From contig NZ_JAAAMH010000016.1 of the NCBI RefSeq assembly GCF_024105655.1, forward strand, positions 16,078 to 80,077: 64,000 nt of DNA, written 5' to 3'. Shown one piece after another: positions 48,560 to 57,368 of this stretch (position 1 is the stretch's first letter; the number at the start of each line of letters is the position of its first letter). Made by a program: the position numbers and the translations under genes. This DNA is from Aliihoeflea sp. 40Bstr573 (lineage in GTDB: Bacteria > Pseudomonadota > Alphaproteobacteria > Rhizobiales > Rhizobiaceae). Under the pieces are notes generated by a model. It saw only the letters and a program-made list of their open reading frames with translations. It searched no databases and had not been told where the DNA came from.

Positions 48560-49618
48560 CTAGGTGTTGAAATGGAATGTGCGCGACGCCGGAACGCCGG
48601 CGCCGACAGCCAGGCTGACTTGGCTGACGCGAAGCGTGGCGGCGGTGCGACCCTCGACCATAGACGCGGCCACCTGCCACTGCGGCTGTGTCGTCTCGGC
48701 TTCGGCTATGATGGTGTCGCCGTCGAAAAGCGTCACGCGGTAACGCTCCTCGGCCTCGCCGAGCGGGATGTCGGAGAACAGCCAGCTATCGGCGTCGATC
48801 CGCCCGCGGCGCGTCCACGCGAAAGCGAGCATTTCGCCCTCCCGTCCGAAGCGCAGATGGCAGGGCGAGAGCGGCATTGGCGCCCGAGTGCCCCCGCCCA
48901 GGGAAACGCCCGACGCGTAGCGATCGGAAAGGTCGTATCCCGCCGGGGCACAGCGCCAGTTGAGCTCGCGCCCGATCTCGCTGGACAGTAAGCCCGCCGC
49001 CACGACCGCCCGGTCGAGAAGCACGAACCGCGCCCCGGCATCCGTACCCGCTGCGAGCGCGTCTTCGGTGCCGAGTTGCCCGCGCAGAAGGTTCGTGAGT
49101 TCCCAAAGCCCCGTCGCGATTTCGTCCGCGGCGGCAAATTGCAGAACCTCCCAGCCGGCTGCGCTTTCGATCGCGCAGGCGTTCGCACCGCCCAGCATGT
49201 CCGCGATCGTCACCGATTGCAGAGATCCGCCATGAAGCCGCACGCGCAGCCGCGATGCACGGTCGATCAAGCCGCTGCGGCCCGAAGGTGCGGCCACATC
49301 CAACCTGCCCATCGTCGCCGGACGGTCGATCTGCGTGCGCTGCGTGAAGCCACCTGTATCAGTCGAGGCGAAAAGCAGATGGCTGCGCCATGGCCGCGCA
49401 GTCGCCGCGATGCGAAACTGGTTTTCCGGCGCGCCGCCATCCGGCCCGGTCGGCAAGTCGAGCCAGATCGCCTCCGGAGGACCTGGCAGCGCGGGCGTTT
49501 GCCGCTCCGGCGGCTGGATGCGCTGCCACGCGCTCGGCGCCCCCAGACCGATGCGCCGCGCGACGACCCGTGCCGTCAGCCCTTCTTCGACCGTCTCGAC
49601 GCGATAGACCTTGTCGCT
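48560..49618 (-). pseudogene. GTA gp15 host-contact protein, C-terminal part (out of frame with the N-terminal part)
   Basis: About 352 codons in the frame one base back (-1) from the upstream part. The frame picks up at SDKVYRVETVEEGLTARVVA and runs through LGAPSAWQRIQPPERQTPALPGP to the stop at 48560. The content is that expected directly after the upstream piece (residues near 932 of about 1284). It has no ribosome site of its own; a TTG at 49456 is the first possible internal start. Functional expression would need correction of the frame or ribosomal slippage near 49618-49623. Confidence 0.7.
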
Positions 49619-52413
49619 CCTCCGCTGGGAAGCCGCATCGCCTGTCCGGCGGAAAGTTCGCCAGGCGCCGTCGCGAAGCTGATCGTCTCGCGTCCAGCCC
49701 GATGCCGGTCGAGCCAGCGCGCGGCCAGCGCCGCTGCCTGCCCCTGCTCCAGCATCCCTGGGAAGCCGAGCCGTGACCGGCTGTCGGCTCCAGGGCCAGA
49801 CACGGCGGCGTGCGCCTGCGCCGCTTGGTACTCACGAAGGGGATCGCGATAGGCGAGTTCCACTTCGCTCGCGACCTGCGTATTCGCCTCGCTCGTCGTC
49901 TCGACCACCACGCCGCCATCGTCCACGAGGTCGACGACGTCGAAGATTTCGCCCACGATTTCGGGATTGCGAAACGTGATCGTCCCGCCGCGTTCGCTGA
50001 CGCCAAGGCCGAATAGCTCCACCAGGGGCTGCAACGCCCCCCTCGCCGTCGCCGGCTCATCGACGACGTAGCCAGCGATGGTCTGGTGCACGTCCCGCAC
50101 ATCCGGCAGCGGCAGGCCGTGCCGCACCATGATCGTCTCGATCAGCGAGCCGACATCGACCCCGCTCGCCCGGCCATTCATCCAGTGACCAAGGAACCAG
50201 TTCGCGCCGTCGGCCCAGATGCCGCCGAGTGTCGGAAACGCCGGAAACGGTCGCGCGTCCCAGGCCCAGACATAGAGACGGTCAGGATCGACCATCCGAC
50301 CGCCTTCCAGCGTCGCTGCCGGATTGCGGGCGTCGTCGAAGGCCGGATGATCCGGCTGCCACGCCCCGTGCTGCGCCTCGAGATAGCGCGCCTGCGCGAT
50401 GTCGCTGCGCTCGCCATTCGAAAAATGAGGGGCAGCGTTCTCGGAACTTTTCGGGTCGGGAAATACGTTGGGCTGGTTGGGTCCCTTGTCGATAGCCGGA
50501 CAGCCGATCTCGGTCATCCAGATCGGTTTCGAGCCCGGCACCCAGGCGGTCGGCTCGGCCATTTCCACGCCACCGAGGCGATTGAAATGCGGGTTCTCCC
50601 ACCAGGATTTGATGTCCTTGTAGCGAAAGACCCAGTCCTTTCCGTAAGCCCCGTCGATGATCGGCGTGCGTTGCCGCGCAATGCGGTGCTCAAGCGAAGT
50701 GTAGAAGAAGTCGTAGCCCTCGCCGCGCGAGACGCTTTCAAGCAGACCGGCCCGATCGTTGGCGCACGCGAACCCATAGAAATTGCCGCCCGCCTCGTCG
50801 CCGTCCCGCCAGTCCGACAACGGCATGTAGTTGTCTATGCCGACGGCTGAGATCGCCGGATGCGCCCAGAGCGGATCGAGATGGAAAAAGACGTCGCCCG
50901 AACCGTCCGCCGGGTGGTGCCCGAAATATTCGGACCAGTCCGCGCCGTAGCTGATGCGCGCCTGCGGCAGCATCGACGCCACCTCGCCAGCCAGTTCGCG
51001 CAGGACGTCGACGAACGGAAACCCGTTCGCCGCGTCGCGCAGCGTCGTCAGTCCGCGCAGTTCCGAGCCGAGCAGGAAGGCATCGACGCCGCCCGCCATC
51101 GCCGCCAGCCGCGCGTAATGCAGCACGAGCCGGCGATAGCCCCAGTCGTCGGGCCGCAAGCAGGCGACGCTCTCGCCCGCCGCGACCACATCATCAGGAC
51201 CCACCTCGCCCGTAAAATCCGCGACGACACCCTGCACGGCGTTCGTTTTGTCCGGGCTTCCTGATCGTCCCGGCGCCGGCATCGACGTAATCCTGCCGCG
51301 CCAGGGATAGGCCGCCTGCTCGACGCAGCCATAGGGGTCCGGCAAGCCATTTCCCGCCGGCACGTCCATCATGATGAACGGGTAGAGCGTTGCCTTCAGT
51401 CCGCGCCGGTTGAGCTCGGCAATGGCGTCGATCACGGATCGGTCGCTCGGCGTCCCGCCATAGGCAGCCGCTTCACCGATTTGGGAGACCACATAGGCCG
51501 CCTCGCGCGGCACGCCGGATACGGACCATGCTTGCGAGAACCCGTCGGGATCGCCCTGCGTCACACCCGGGCGCACTCGGCATGTCCCGGCACGCAGGTC
51601 GTCCCCGAACCAGGTGACGACGAGTGCGACGTGCTTCAGGTTCGGAAACATCGCCTGCAGCTCGTCCAGCGAGGCCTCGATGTCGCTGCCGGCGTGAAGC
51701 ACATGCCGGTTCACCGCCTCCGTCTCGCCGCCTGGCCGGGCCCGCGTCACCTCGGCAGGCGAAAGGCCGTATTCGGTCGAGCCGGGGATCAGCGCCACCG
51801 CGCGCACGTCGTTCTGATAGCCCCCGATCGGACGCACCACCTCGAACTGGAACTGCGGCAAGCGATTGCCGAAGTCCGCCAACGGAAACCGGTCGAACAC
51901 GACATAGGCGACGCCGCGATAGGCTGGCGCATCGCCTTGCTTCGCCGCGATCAGCGGGTCCGGCTGCTGTTCTTCGCCTCCGCGATAAACGCGAATTTCG
52001 AAGCGCTCGCGGTCGATCTCGCGTCCATCCGCCCAGATCCGCCTGACGCTCGCGATCTCACCCTCGCAAAGCGCGAAGGCGGCATTGGCGAAATAGCTGT
52101 AGGTCGTCGTCTTCGGCCCGCCCTTGCCGCCCTGGCGCTCGGTCCGGCTTTCCTCCTCGAAACGTGTCGCCCAGATCAGGTTGCCGGGCACCCGCGCTGT
52201 TCCGAAGGCCTGCGCCAGCGGAACGCCTTCTTCCGCTTGAAACGGACGCATTCCCGAAAGCCGCGGACCTTCGAGCCGCTGCGATCCGGTCAGCATCGCG
52301 CGGTCGACGAGATAGCCACCGATCGCACCGGCTGCGGAACCGATCGCCGCGCCGAACGTACCGAGATAGCCACCGAGAAATGTCCCGGCAGCCTGCAGAA
52401 CGATTGTCGCCAT
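49576..52413 (-). CDS. GTA gp15 host-contact / tail-tip protein, N-terminal part (truncated by frameshift)
   Basis: 945 codons as read. It begins MATIVLQAAGTFLGGYLGTFGAAIGSAAGA and contains the GTA TIM-barrel-like glycoside-hydrolase fold region (ISYGADWSEYFGHHPADGSGDVFFHLDPLW; WMTEIGCPAIDKGPNQPNVFPDPKSS) followed by the tail-hub module. In RcGTA the homologue is about 1,300 residues and forms the tail-tip fibre complex contacting the host envelope. Here the true frame is lost at about 49618, after RLPSGG; 14 wrong-frame residues (ATRSIASRRSKKG region) precede the stop at 49576. The downstream part continues in the shifted frame. Either a mutation, a sequencing error or, less likely, programmed slippage. 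Confidence 0.85.
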   Translation of the reverse strand: MATIVLQAAGTFLGGYLGTFGAAIGSAAGAIGGYLVDRAMLTGSQRLEGPRLSGMRPFQAEEGVPLAQAFGTARVPGNLIWATRFEEESRTERQGGKGGPKTTTYSYFANAAFALCEGEIASVRRIWADGREIDRERFEIRVYRGGEEQQPDPLIAAKQGDAPAYRGVAYVVFDRFPLADFGNRLPQFQFEVVRPIGGYQNDVRAVALIPGSTEYGLSPAEVTRARPGGETEAVNRHVLHAGSDIEASLDELQAMFPNLKHVALVVTWFGDDLRAGTCRVRPGVTQGDPDGFSQAWSVSGVPREAAYVVSQIGEAAAYGGTPSDRSVIDAIAELNRRGLKATLYPFIMMDVPAGNGLPDPYGCVEQAAYPWRGRITSMPAPGRSGSPDKTNAVQGVVADFTGEVGPDDVVAAGESVACLRPDDWGYRRLVLHYARLAAMAGGVDAFLLGSELRGLTTLRDAANGFPFVDVLRELAGEVASMLPQARISYGADWSEYFGHHPADGSGDVFFHLDPLWAHPAISAVGIDNYMPLSDWRDGDEAGGNFYGFACANDRAGLLESVSRGEGYDFFYTSLEHRIARQRTPIIDGAYGKDWVFRYKDIKSWWENPHFNRLGGVEMAEPTAWVPGSKPIWMTEIGCPAIDKGPNQPNVFPDPKSSENAAPHFSNGERSDIAQARYLEAQHGAWQPDHPAFDDARNPAATLEGGRMVDPDRLYVWAWDARPFPAFPTLGGIWADGANWFLGHWMNGRASGVDVGSLIETIMVRHGLPLPDVRDVHQTIAGYVVDEPATARGALQPLVELFGLGVSERGGTITFRNPEIVGEIFDVVDLVDDGGVVVETTSEANTQVASEVELAYRDPLREYQAAQAHAAVSGPGADSRSRLGFPGMLEQGQAAALAARWLDRHRAGRETISFATAPGELSAGQAMRLPSGGATRSIASRRSKKG

Positions 52414-52425
52414 CGAGTTCCCCGG

Positions 52426-52848
52426 TCAGGCTGGAAATTGAAAGGCCGCCGCGATGCGCGACTTCCATGCCGGCACCAGCGGCGACACCGCCACCGCGTG
52501 GCCTTCATAGGCATGGATGATCGTCTCGCCGTCGGCGAGGATTGCCAGATGCTTGGCCGGCAGTTGCCTGCGCCAGCGGAAGGCCAGCACATCGCCCGGC
52601 ATCGCCACTTGTACCGGGACCTCCGTCATGTGCCGCCGCGCGGCCTCCAGCAGCGGCTCGTCCCTTCGTGCCTCGGCCCAGTCGCGCGAATAGGCCGGCA
52701 CCGCTTCGGGCTCGCAGCGATAAAGGCTGCGCCAGATACCGCGCAGCAATCCCAGACAGTCGCATCCCACGCCCAGCCGCGATCCTTGATGCCGATAGGG
52801 CGTGCCGATCCAGCGTCGCGCCTCCTCCAAGACTTGCCCGCGCCTCAT
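52426..52848 (-). CDS. GTA gp14, NlpC/P60-type cell wall peptidase
   Basis: 140 residues. The NlpC/P60 fold is shown by RRWIGTPYRHQGSRLGVGCDCLGLLRG (catalytic Cys about residue 31) and by KHLAILADG (catalytic His) near residue 100. In GTA particles it sits at the tail tip and cuts peptidoglycan of the recipient during DNA delivery. The start overlaps the gp13 stop by four bases and the end is 12 bases before gp15. Confidence 0.92.
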   Translation of the reverse strand: MRRGQVLEEARRWIGTPYRHQGSRLGVGCDCLGLLRGIWRSLYRCEPEAVPAYSRDWAEARRDEPLLEAARRHMTEVPVQVAMPGDVLAFRWRRQLPAKHLAILADGETIIHAYEGHAVAVSPLVPAWKSRIAAAFQFPA

Positions 52849-53675
52849 GGAACGATCGCCCCGCCGTCGAACACCCCGTCCTCGCTGACATAGCCATAGG
52901 CGACGTCATTGCCCGGCAGATGCGGAAAGCCACGGAAATTCAGAGTGTTGAAGAACTTGTCTCGACAGGTCGAAAACGCCTTGTCGCAGCCCGCCGCAAT
53001 GGTGAACGCGCTTCCCGGCGCAAGGGCGCCGCCGTCGTCCAGGCTGACGAGAACACCCTCCGTTCCGCGCCGGTGAGCTGTCACGCGGTAGGCGTGCCCC
53101 TCGCTCGTCAATCTCCCGCCACCGAACCAGCCATCGGCATAGGCGTCGAGCCCGGCGACGACATAGGTATCCGTCGCCTGCCGGGATACGATCGTTCCCG
53201 CCGCAGCGAAGCCCGCCATCGCGACGCCGCAGCGCATGTCGCCAAGTTCGGCATCGCAGCTTCGCCGCAGATAGCGCCCCGCCGGCCGATCGAGGTTGCG
53301 CGCGAGGCTTTCGAGTTCGGCGACCAACGCCCCGTCGCGGCGCGTGATCTTGCCGATGGCGGATACGCGGACCAGCTCGGCCCCGTCAGGCGCAGCCCAG
53401 TCGACGCGGAACGTCTCGACCTTCGCACCGTCAAGCAATCCGGCATCGATCTCGTCTTCCGAAAGCCTTGTGGACGACAGCGCCCCCTCGATCTCCGCCG
53501 TGTCCACCGCCAATCCCAGTGAGGATTGCGCCTCGCTCTGGGAAAATCCCGATTGCGGTTCGAAAATGGTCCCTTCGAAGGAAAGCATCTTGTCGTGGTC
53601 CGTGAAGCCGAGCGCCGTCCCGTCCCTTTTGGTCACCCGCCAGCAGAAGCACAGCGTCGTCGCCAGATCGCTCAT
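52845..53675 (-). CDS. GTA gp13, tail hub protein (DUF2163)
   Basis: 276 residues with the N-terminal CWRVTKRDGTALGFTDHD, LRRSCDAELGDMRCGVAMAGF and C-terminal AGCDKAFSTCRDKFFNTLNFRGFPHLPGND segments of DUF2163. The four clustered cysteines are the likely ligands of the Fe-S cluster reported in the RcGTA hub structure. Part of the baseplate joining the distal tail ring to gp15. Overlaps gp12 and gp14 by four bases each. Confidence 0.93.
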   Translation of the reverse strand: MSDLATTLCFCWRVTKRDGTALGFTDHDKMLSFEGTIFEPQSGFSQSEAQSSLGLAVDTAEIEGALSSTRLSEDEIDAGLLDGAKVETFRVDWAAPDGAELVRVSAIGKITRRDGALVAELESLARNLDRPAGRYLRRSCDAELGDMRCGVAMAGFAAAGTIVSRQATDTYVVAGLDAYADGWFGGGRLTSEGHAYRVTAHRRGTEGVLVSLDDGGALAPGSAFTIAAGCDKAFSTCRDKFFNTLNFRGFPHLPGNDVAYGYVSEDGVFDGGAIVP

Positions 53676-54307
53676 GCGAACACCTCGACGATCGGAATCG
53701 ACGGGATATGCCCCGCCTTGAACGACGACAGGCTGATTTCCAGCCGATCCGTGTCGAACCGAGCGGCGATGTCGAACAGGAAGCCGGCTGTCACCACGCT
53801 ACCTTGCGCCGGCGCGGCGTCGAGCGTCACGATTCCCGTCAGGGCATCGACTGAAAAAGCGCTCGCGCCGAGTTCGAACCCGTCCACGGCCACTCGCACC
53901 GATCCAGCGACCGGCAGGGTGATCTCGCGCCGGTAGGCCTCGGGCCCGCCGCCGTAAATCTTGGCAAGCTGAAACGCCGTGGCCGCGCCGTCGCCGATCC
54001 CGATCTCCTGATCCATCGATTCGGGTTCTGCGCCCAACCCACCGGATTTATGATCGAAAGGGTCGCGAAAGCGGAAAGCGTGAAGTGCTCCGCGCCGTGC
54101 CTCGAAGAAGGCAACGAGCTCGCTGAGATCGTCAAGCGCGCGCAGGCCCGTTCCCGCGTCGAAGCGCCGGCGGGAGCGGCTTTGCCGCAGGTTCCGCCGC
54201 TCCTCGCCGGACGTCATGGTTACGATCTCGATGCGCCTTTCCGGTCCGCCGGTCGCGCCGAAGGAGATGGCGGTCGGAAACCGCTGATCGTGAAATGTAT
54301 CCATCAT
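53672..54307 (-). CDS. GTA gp12, distal tail protein (DUF2460)
   Basis: 211 residues typical of DUF2460: FHDQRFPTAISFGATGGPERRIEIVTMTSGEERRN at the N-terminus, LVAFFEARRGALHAFRFRDPFDHKS in the middle, and RFDTDRLEISLSSFKAGHIPSIPIVEV at the end. Forms the distal ring of the tail tube in GTA particles. Overlaps gp13 by four bases; starts five bases after gp11. The first or second ATG can serve. Confidence 0.93.
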   Translation of the reverse strand: MMDTFHDQRFPTAISFGATGGPERRIEIVTMTSGEERRNLRQSRSRRRFDAGTGLRALDDLSELVAFFEARRGALHAFRFRDPFDHKSGGLGAEPESMDQEIGIGDGAATAFQLAKIYGGGPEAYRREITLPVAGSVRVAVDGFELGASAFSVDALTGIVTLDAAPAQGSVVTAGFLFDIAARFDTDRLEISLSSFKAGHIPSIPIVEVFA

Positions 54308-54311
54308 GGCC

Positions 54312-54875
54312 TCACATGGTTCGCGTGCCGCGCGAGACGGCTCGCGCCAGCATGCCGGTGATCTGCGCTTCGGATTTGCGGAACGAGGTGGCGTCCGCCG
54401 CCGTCACGTTGAACACGACGTTGACGGACCCGCCGCCGCTCGCAGCCACGCCGAGGCGCCCGTCGGCGGAGCGTTGCAGCGGCAGGATCGCCTCGGCGCC
54501 CGCCTCGCCCATCAGTCCGGCACCTCGCGCCATGGGAAAAAGCGTCGGAGCGGACACGACGCCGCCCTGCGCGAACGGCGTGATCGAGCCCGGCACGCCT
54601 CCCTTGGCGAAGGGTACGATCCCGCCCAGAAGCCCACTGAGTGCACTCGACGCCAGCCCGCTCAGCGGCTTCAGGCCCTGGGTCAGCGCCATGCTGGCCA
54701 TGTTGAGGCCGATGCGGCGCAGTATGTCGTCAAGCGACCGCCCGCTGACCGTCGCCGCCCGCAACGCCCCGCCCAACTGGTCACCGAAGCGGGACGACAG
54801 CTTTTCGAGGTTCGACAACGCCGCGGCAAAGGGCGCCGTGTCGGCCTCGATCGAAACGGTGAACGTCTCGTCCAT
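54312..54875 (-). CDS. GTA gp11, short tail tape measure protein
   Basis: 187 residues. The N-terminal helix (APFAAALSNLEKLSSRFGDQLGGAL), Gly/Ala-rich middle (FAKGGVPGSITPFAQGGVVSAPTLFPMARGAGLMGEAGAEAI) and Ser/Arg tail match GTA tape measures. Phage homologues are several-fold longer; the short length implies a very short tail, as in GTA particles. Starts 14 bases after gp10.1. Confidence 0.9.
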   Translation of the reverse strand: MDETFTVSIEADTAPFAAALSNLEKLSSRFGDQLGGALRAATVSGRSLDDILRRIGLNMASMALTQGLKPLSGLASSALSGLLGGIVPFAKGGVPGSITPFAQGGVVSAPTLFPMARGAGLMGEAGAEAILPLQRSADGRLGVAASGGGSVNVVFNVTAADATSFRKSEAQITGMLARAVSRGTRTM

Positions 54876-54889
54876 CGTCGGTTACTCCT

Positions 54890-55075
54890 TTAGGGATCGG
54901 GAAAGCGCGCCATCAGCGCGCCGAGATCGTTGCGCGCAGGCGCGTGGGGAGCCGCGCGATTGAGCCGGGCGCACCAAGCGAATTCGCGTGGTGTCATCGC
55001 CCACAGTTCGGCCGGTTTCAGCCGCAGCAGGCCAAGGCCGGTTTCCAGGACGTCGTCCCACGGGAACCAGCTCAT
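54890..55075 (-). CDS. GTA gp10.1, small tail assembly protein (DUF2376-type)
   Basis: 61 residues: SWFPWDDVLETGLGLLRLKPAELWAMTPREFAWCARLN is the diagnostic pattern of the rcc01693-like short protein encoded between gp10 and gp11 in GTA clusters. Probably a tape-measure chaperone analogue. The ATG at 55075 is chosen because the longer frame overlaps gp10 and reads arginine-rich shadow sequence. Confidence 0.85.
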   Translation of the reverse strand: MSWFPWDDVLETGLGLLRLKPAELWAMTPREFAWCARLNRAAPHAPARNDLGALMARFPDP

Positions 55076-55092
55076 CGGCGCTGCTGCGGCGG

Positions 55093-55443
55093 TCAAGGGT
55101 TTGTGGGCCTCGCCTCCTCCCCGGCGCCGCCCTGCACGCCGAAGCTCGCGGTCAAGAGGTCGGAGACGATCGCAGCGAAGCCGGTCACACCATCCTCGCA
55201 ATGCATCGCCAGAACGTCGCCATCGCAAACTGAATTGCCGCCACCGCGCAGCCCCGCGCCAATGATCTTCGCCATGTCGCCGGCCGACAGTCGGCCGGTC
55301 GAAAACCGCTCGACGAGTGCGCCCAGGTCTTTCGCCTCAAACGCGCTTTCGAGTTCCGCCAGCGCGCCGAGCGTCAAACACAGCCGGAACGCGCGGCCGT
55401 CGAGCGTCGCCGATATCTCGCCGCGCCGCTGATTCACATTCAT
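55093..55443 (-). CDS. GTA gp10, tail assembly chaperone-like protein
   Basis: 116 residues of the gene-transfer-agent gp10 family: RGEISATLDGRAFRLCLTLGALAELESAFEAKDLGALVERFSTGRLSAGDMAKIIGAGLRG. It is encoded between the tail tube protein and gp10.1, where siphophages place the tail assembly chaperones. Overlaps gp9 by four bases. Confidence 0.9.
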   Translation of the reverse strand: MNVNQRRGEISATLDGRAFRLCLTLGALAELESAFEAKDLGALVERFSTGRLSAGDMAKIIGAGLRGGGNSVCDGDVLAMHCEDGVTGFAAIVSDLLTASFGVQGGAGEEARPTNP

Positions 55444-55856
55444 GCGGCCTCCGCGAAGCTGAGCGCGCCGGCCGATTCCAGCGCTGCCTCGAACGTCACT
55501 TCGCCATCATGGCTGCCAGCATATTCGAGCGCTGTGATCTGGAACGGTCCCTCGATCATGCCGAAATCTGGGATCGCGAGTTGCCAGGCCGAGATCGCCC
55601 CTTCGAAGAAGCGCGCGCGCAGCAGGGCGTCCGACGTCTGGTCCTTGAAGATGCCCGATCCGCTGACCGAGGCGCGCTGTACGCCGGCGCCAGCCAGAAG
55701 TTCGCGCCATCGCCCCGCCGAATCCGCGTTCGTGACGTCGACGGTCTCGGAATTGAACGCCAGCCGCTTGGTGCGCAGTCCGGCGATGGTGACGAACGCG
55801 CCCGTTCCGTCCGGGTCGAGTTTGAGCAACAGATCCTTGCCCTTCTGAGCAACCAT
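55440..55856 (-). CDS. GTA gp9, major tail tube protein
   Basis: 138 residues of the TP901-1-like major tail family: AQKGKDLLLKLDPDGTGAFVTIAGLRTKRLAFNSETVDVTNADSAGRWRELL, then GIFKDQTSDALLRARFFEG and a C-terminal EVTFEAALESAGALSF. It polymerises into the tail tube. Separated from gp8 by 39 bases, the largest gap in this half of the cluster, with its own AGG-rich ribosome site. Confidence 0.93.
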   Translation of the reverse strand: MVAQKGKDLLLKLDPDGTGAFVTIAGLRTKRLAFNSETVDVTNADSAGRWRELLAGAGVQRASVSGSGIFKDQTSDALLRARFFEGAISAWQLAIPDFGMIEGPFQITALEYAGSHDGEVTFEAALESAGALSFAEAA

Positions 55857-55895
55857 GAAGGCCTCCAGGTAAAATGTTCAACGATGTCAGTGAAT

Positions 55896-56318
55896 TCAGC
55901 TCGTCGCTTCGGTCAGCGCGCGAAACCGAACGAGCCCATGATGGACGTCATTGTCGTCCTCATAGCGGACTTCGGAATATTCGGCGCGCAGCCGGATCAG
56001 CGCATGGCCGTCCAGCACCAGTGCCGCGTCATCGAGGGCCGCCCGCACGGTCTCGATCAGCGTATGACACAGGCTCTTGCCGCGTTCCTTCGACCAGACA
56101 TGAAGCGTCACCAGATGTTCCGCACCGCTTTCCGTATCGGTCGACCAATCGTAGACGCTGGTCCGGCCGAAGGTGAGATAGGGGACCTGCGCGTTGGCTG
56201 GCGCCTGATCGTAGAGCCGGACCTCGCCCATGGCGACCTCCAGCTCCGCGTTTCCCTGCAACGACGCGAAGACGGCCCGCTGAAGCTCAAGTGCCGCGCT
56301 TGTGATCGGTCCCCTCAT
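55896..56318 (-). CDS. GTA gp8, tail terminator-like protein (DUF3168)
   Basis: 140 residues: MRGPITSAALELQRAVFASLQGNAEL, VPYLTFGRTSVYDWSTDTESGAEHLVTLHVWSKERGK and the HALIRLRAEYSEVRYEDDNDVHHGLVRFRALTE tail match DUF3168. Forms the tail terminator ring between head and tail tube. The ATG at 56318 (GGACGG upstream) is preferred over the TTG at 56360. The 5' end overlaps a 50-codon ORF that starts at the gp7 stop. Confidence 0.88.
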   Translation of the reverse strand: MRGPITSAALELQRAVFASLQGNAELEVAMGEVRLYDQAPANAQVPYLTFGRTSVYDWSTDTESGAEHLVTLHVWSKERGKSLCHTLIETVRAALDDAALVLDGHALIRLRAEYSEVRYEDDNDVHHGLVRFRALTEATS

Positions 56319-56439
56319 CGCCCGTCCGGCGCCCCCGTTCGCCACGATAGCCTGACGCAACGTCGTCCGCCAAGCCGTGCAGAAGGCTGCGCAGGCTCTT
56401 CACGAGATCGTCGCTGGTCGTGCGTATGGTCGCCTTCAT
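56287..56439 (-). CDS. Small ORF between GTA gp7 and gp8 (50 residues, unknown)
   Basis: Begins MKATIRTTSDDLVKSLRSLL and ends in a charged tail. The ATG overlaps the gp7 stop as ATGA and has a strong GGGAGGCGGGA ribosome site 5-12 bases upstream, better than that of gp8. It overlaps the first 32 bases of gp8 in another frame. I know no GTA gene at this place. It could be a genuine small protein, a translational relay for gp8, or a remnant of an HK97-gp10-like gene; the first 20 residues resemble the start of that family only loosely. Confidence 0.5.
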   Translation of the reverse strand: MKATIRTTSDDLVKSLRSLLHGLADDVASGYRGERGRRTGDEGTDHKRGT

Positions 56440-56771
56440 CGTCCCGCCTCCCGCGTCTCGCAGACGAGATACCGTCCGGTCTCATCCGGATCGGAGATCG
56501 TCTCGATGGCAAAGACACGTTCGCCGCGACGAAAACGCATGCGGCGCGCGATGTCTGCGCGATGGCGCACGGTGACTCGATGGGTGATGTCGACCTGCCG
56601 TTGGTCTGCACCATAGCGCATGCGGGCCCGAACCGGCTCGATATGGGCGAACAGCGTCGCAACCTCGACCCACATGCGCACCACGCCGCCCGCCCCGTCG
56701 CCGCTTTCGATGGCATCCTCGACGATCAGATCGGTGCGCAGCATTCCCGGATCGATGAATTCGGCCATCAC
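56436..56771 (-). CDS. GTA gp7, head-tail adaptor/stopper
   Basis: 111 residues: MLRTDLIVEDAIESGDGAGGVVRMWVEVATLFAHIEPVRARMRYGADQRQ and VTVRHRADIARRMRFRRGERVFAIETISDPDE match the SPP1 gp16-like head-tail joining family. Seals the DNA-filled head and connects the adaptor ring to the tail terminator. Its start overlaps the gp6 stop by ATGA. Confidence 0.92.
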   Translation of the reverse strand: MMAEFIDPGMLRTDLIVEDAIESGDGAGGVVRMWVEVATLFAHIEPVRARMRYGADQRQVDITHRVTVRHRADIARRMRFRRGERVFAIETISDPDETGRYLVCETREAGR

Positions 56772-57340
56772 TCAACCCTCCTGCGTTTGAACGGCGCGAT
56801 CAGCCGCTCGTAGCCGGCTGGATAGGAGACCGGCTGGTCCCTCGCCCCGTGCACGCCGCGAAATTCGTACCAGTGCGCCACGAGGATGAGCACCGCCCGC
56901 TTCAGCAAATCGGGCACGTCCGTCGCCGCCTCGCCATGACCCGCGACGAAATCGATCTCGATGCCGTTCAGCGAGGCAGTCGGAGCCAGCGGCGTCCTGA
57001 AATGGACGCGCGCCGGACGCGACACCGCGTCGACCACATAGCCCGCCGGATCGACCACCGATCCCTCACCGTCCTCGCCGAAGACGGTCACGGACAGGAC
57101 CTCGCGCACCGGATGCGGCGCCAGGCGCACGGTCCGGTCGCGCGGCAGCGCGTCGAGCACCTTGCGCCAGGTCTGCGCCATCAGCGCCAGCCCCGTCGCC
57201 GCCTCCACTTCCTCGCGCGCGGCGCGGATCAGGCCCGATACCAGTTCATCCTCGCTGTCATGCTGGACGCGCAGATGCGCCTTGGCCTCGGCCAGCGTCA
57301 CCGGCTCACCCACGGGGCCGGTCGTTCGAAATGCGGTCAT
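56768..57340 (-). CDS. GTA gp6, head-tail connector
   Basis: 190 residues: EPVTLAEAKAHLRVQHDSEDELVSGLIRAAREEVEAATGLALMAQTWRKVLD is the phage gp6/HK97 adaptor signature, with PARVHFRTPLAPTASLNGIEIDFVAGHG and DLLKRAVLILVAHWYEFR later. Forms the ring below the portal. The ATG at 57340, preceded by GAGGTGG, is chosen; 57355 is the alternative. The frame further upstream is shadow of the capsid gene. Confidence 0.9.
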   Translation of the reverse strand: MTAFRTTGPVGEPVTLAEAKAHLRVQHDSEDELVSGLIRAAREEVEAATGLALMAQTWRKVLDALPRDRTVRLAPHPVREVLSVTVFGEDGEGSVVDPAGYVVDAVSRPARVHFRTPLAPTASLNGIEIDFVAGHGEAATDVPDLLKRAVLILVAHWYEFRGVHGARDQPVSYPAGYERLIAPFKRRRVE

Positions 57341-57368
57341 CGCCACCTCGGTCATCGGAAAATGAAAA

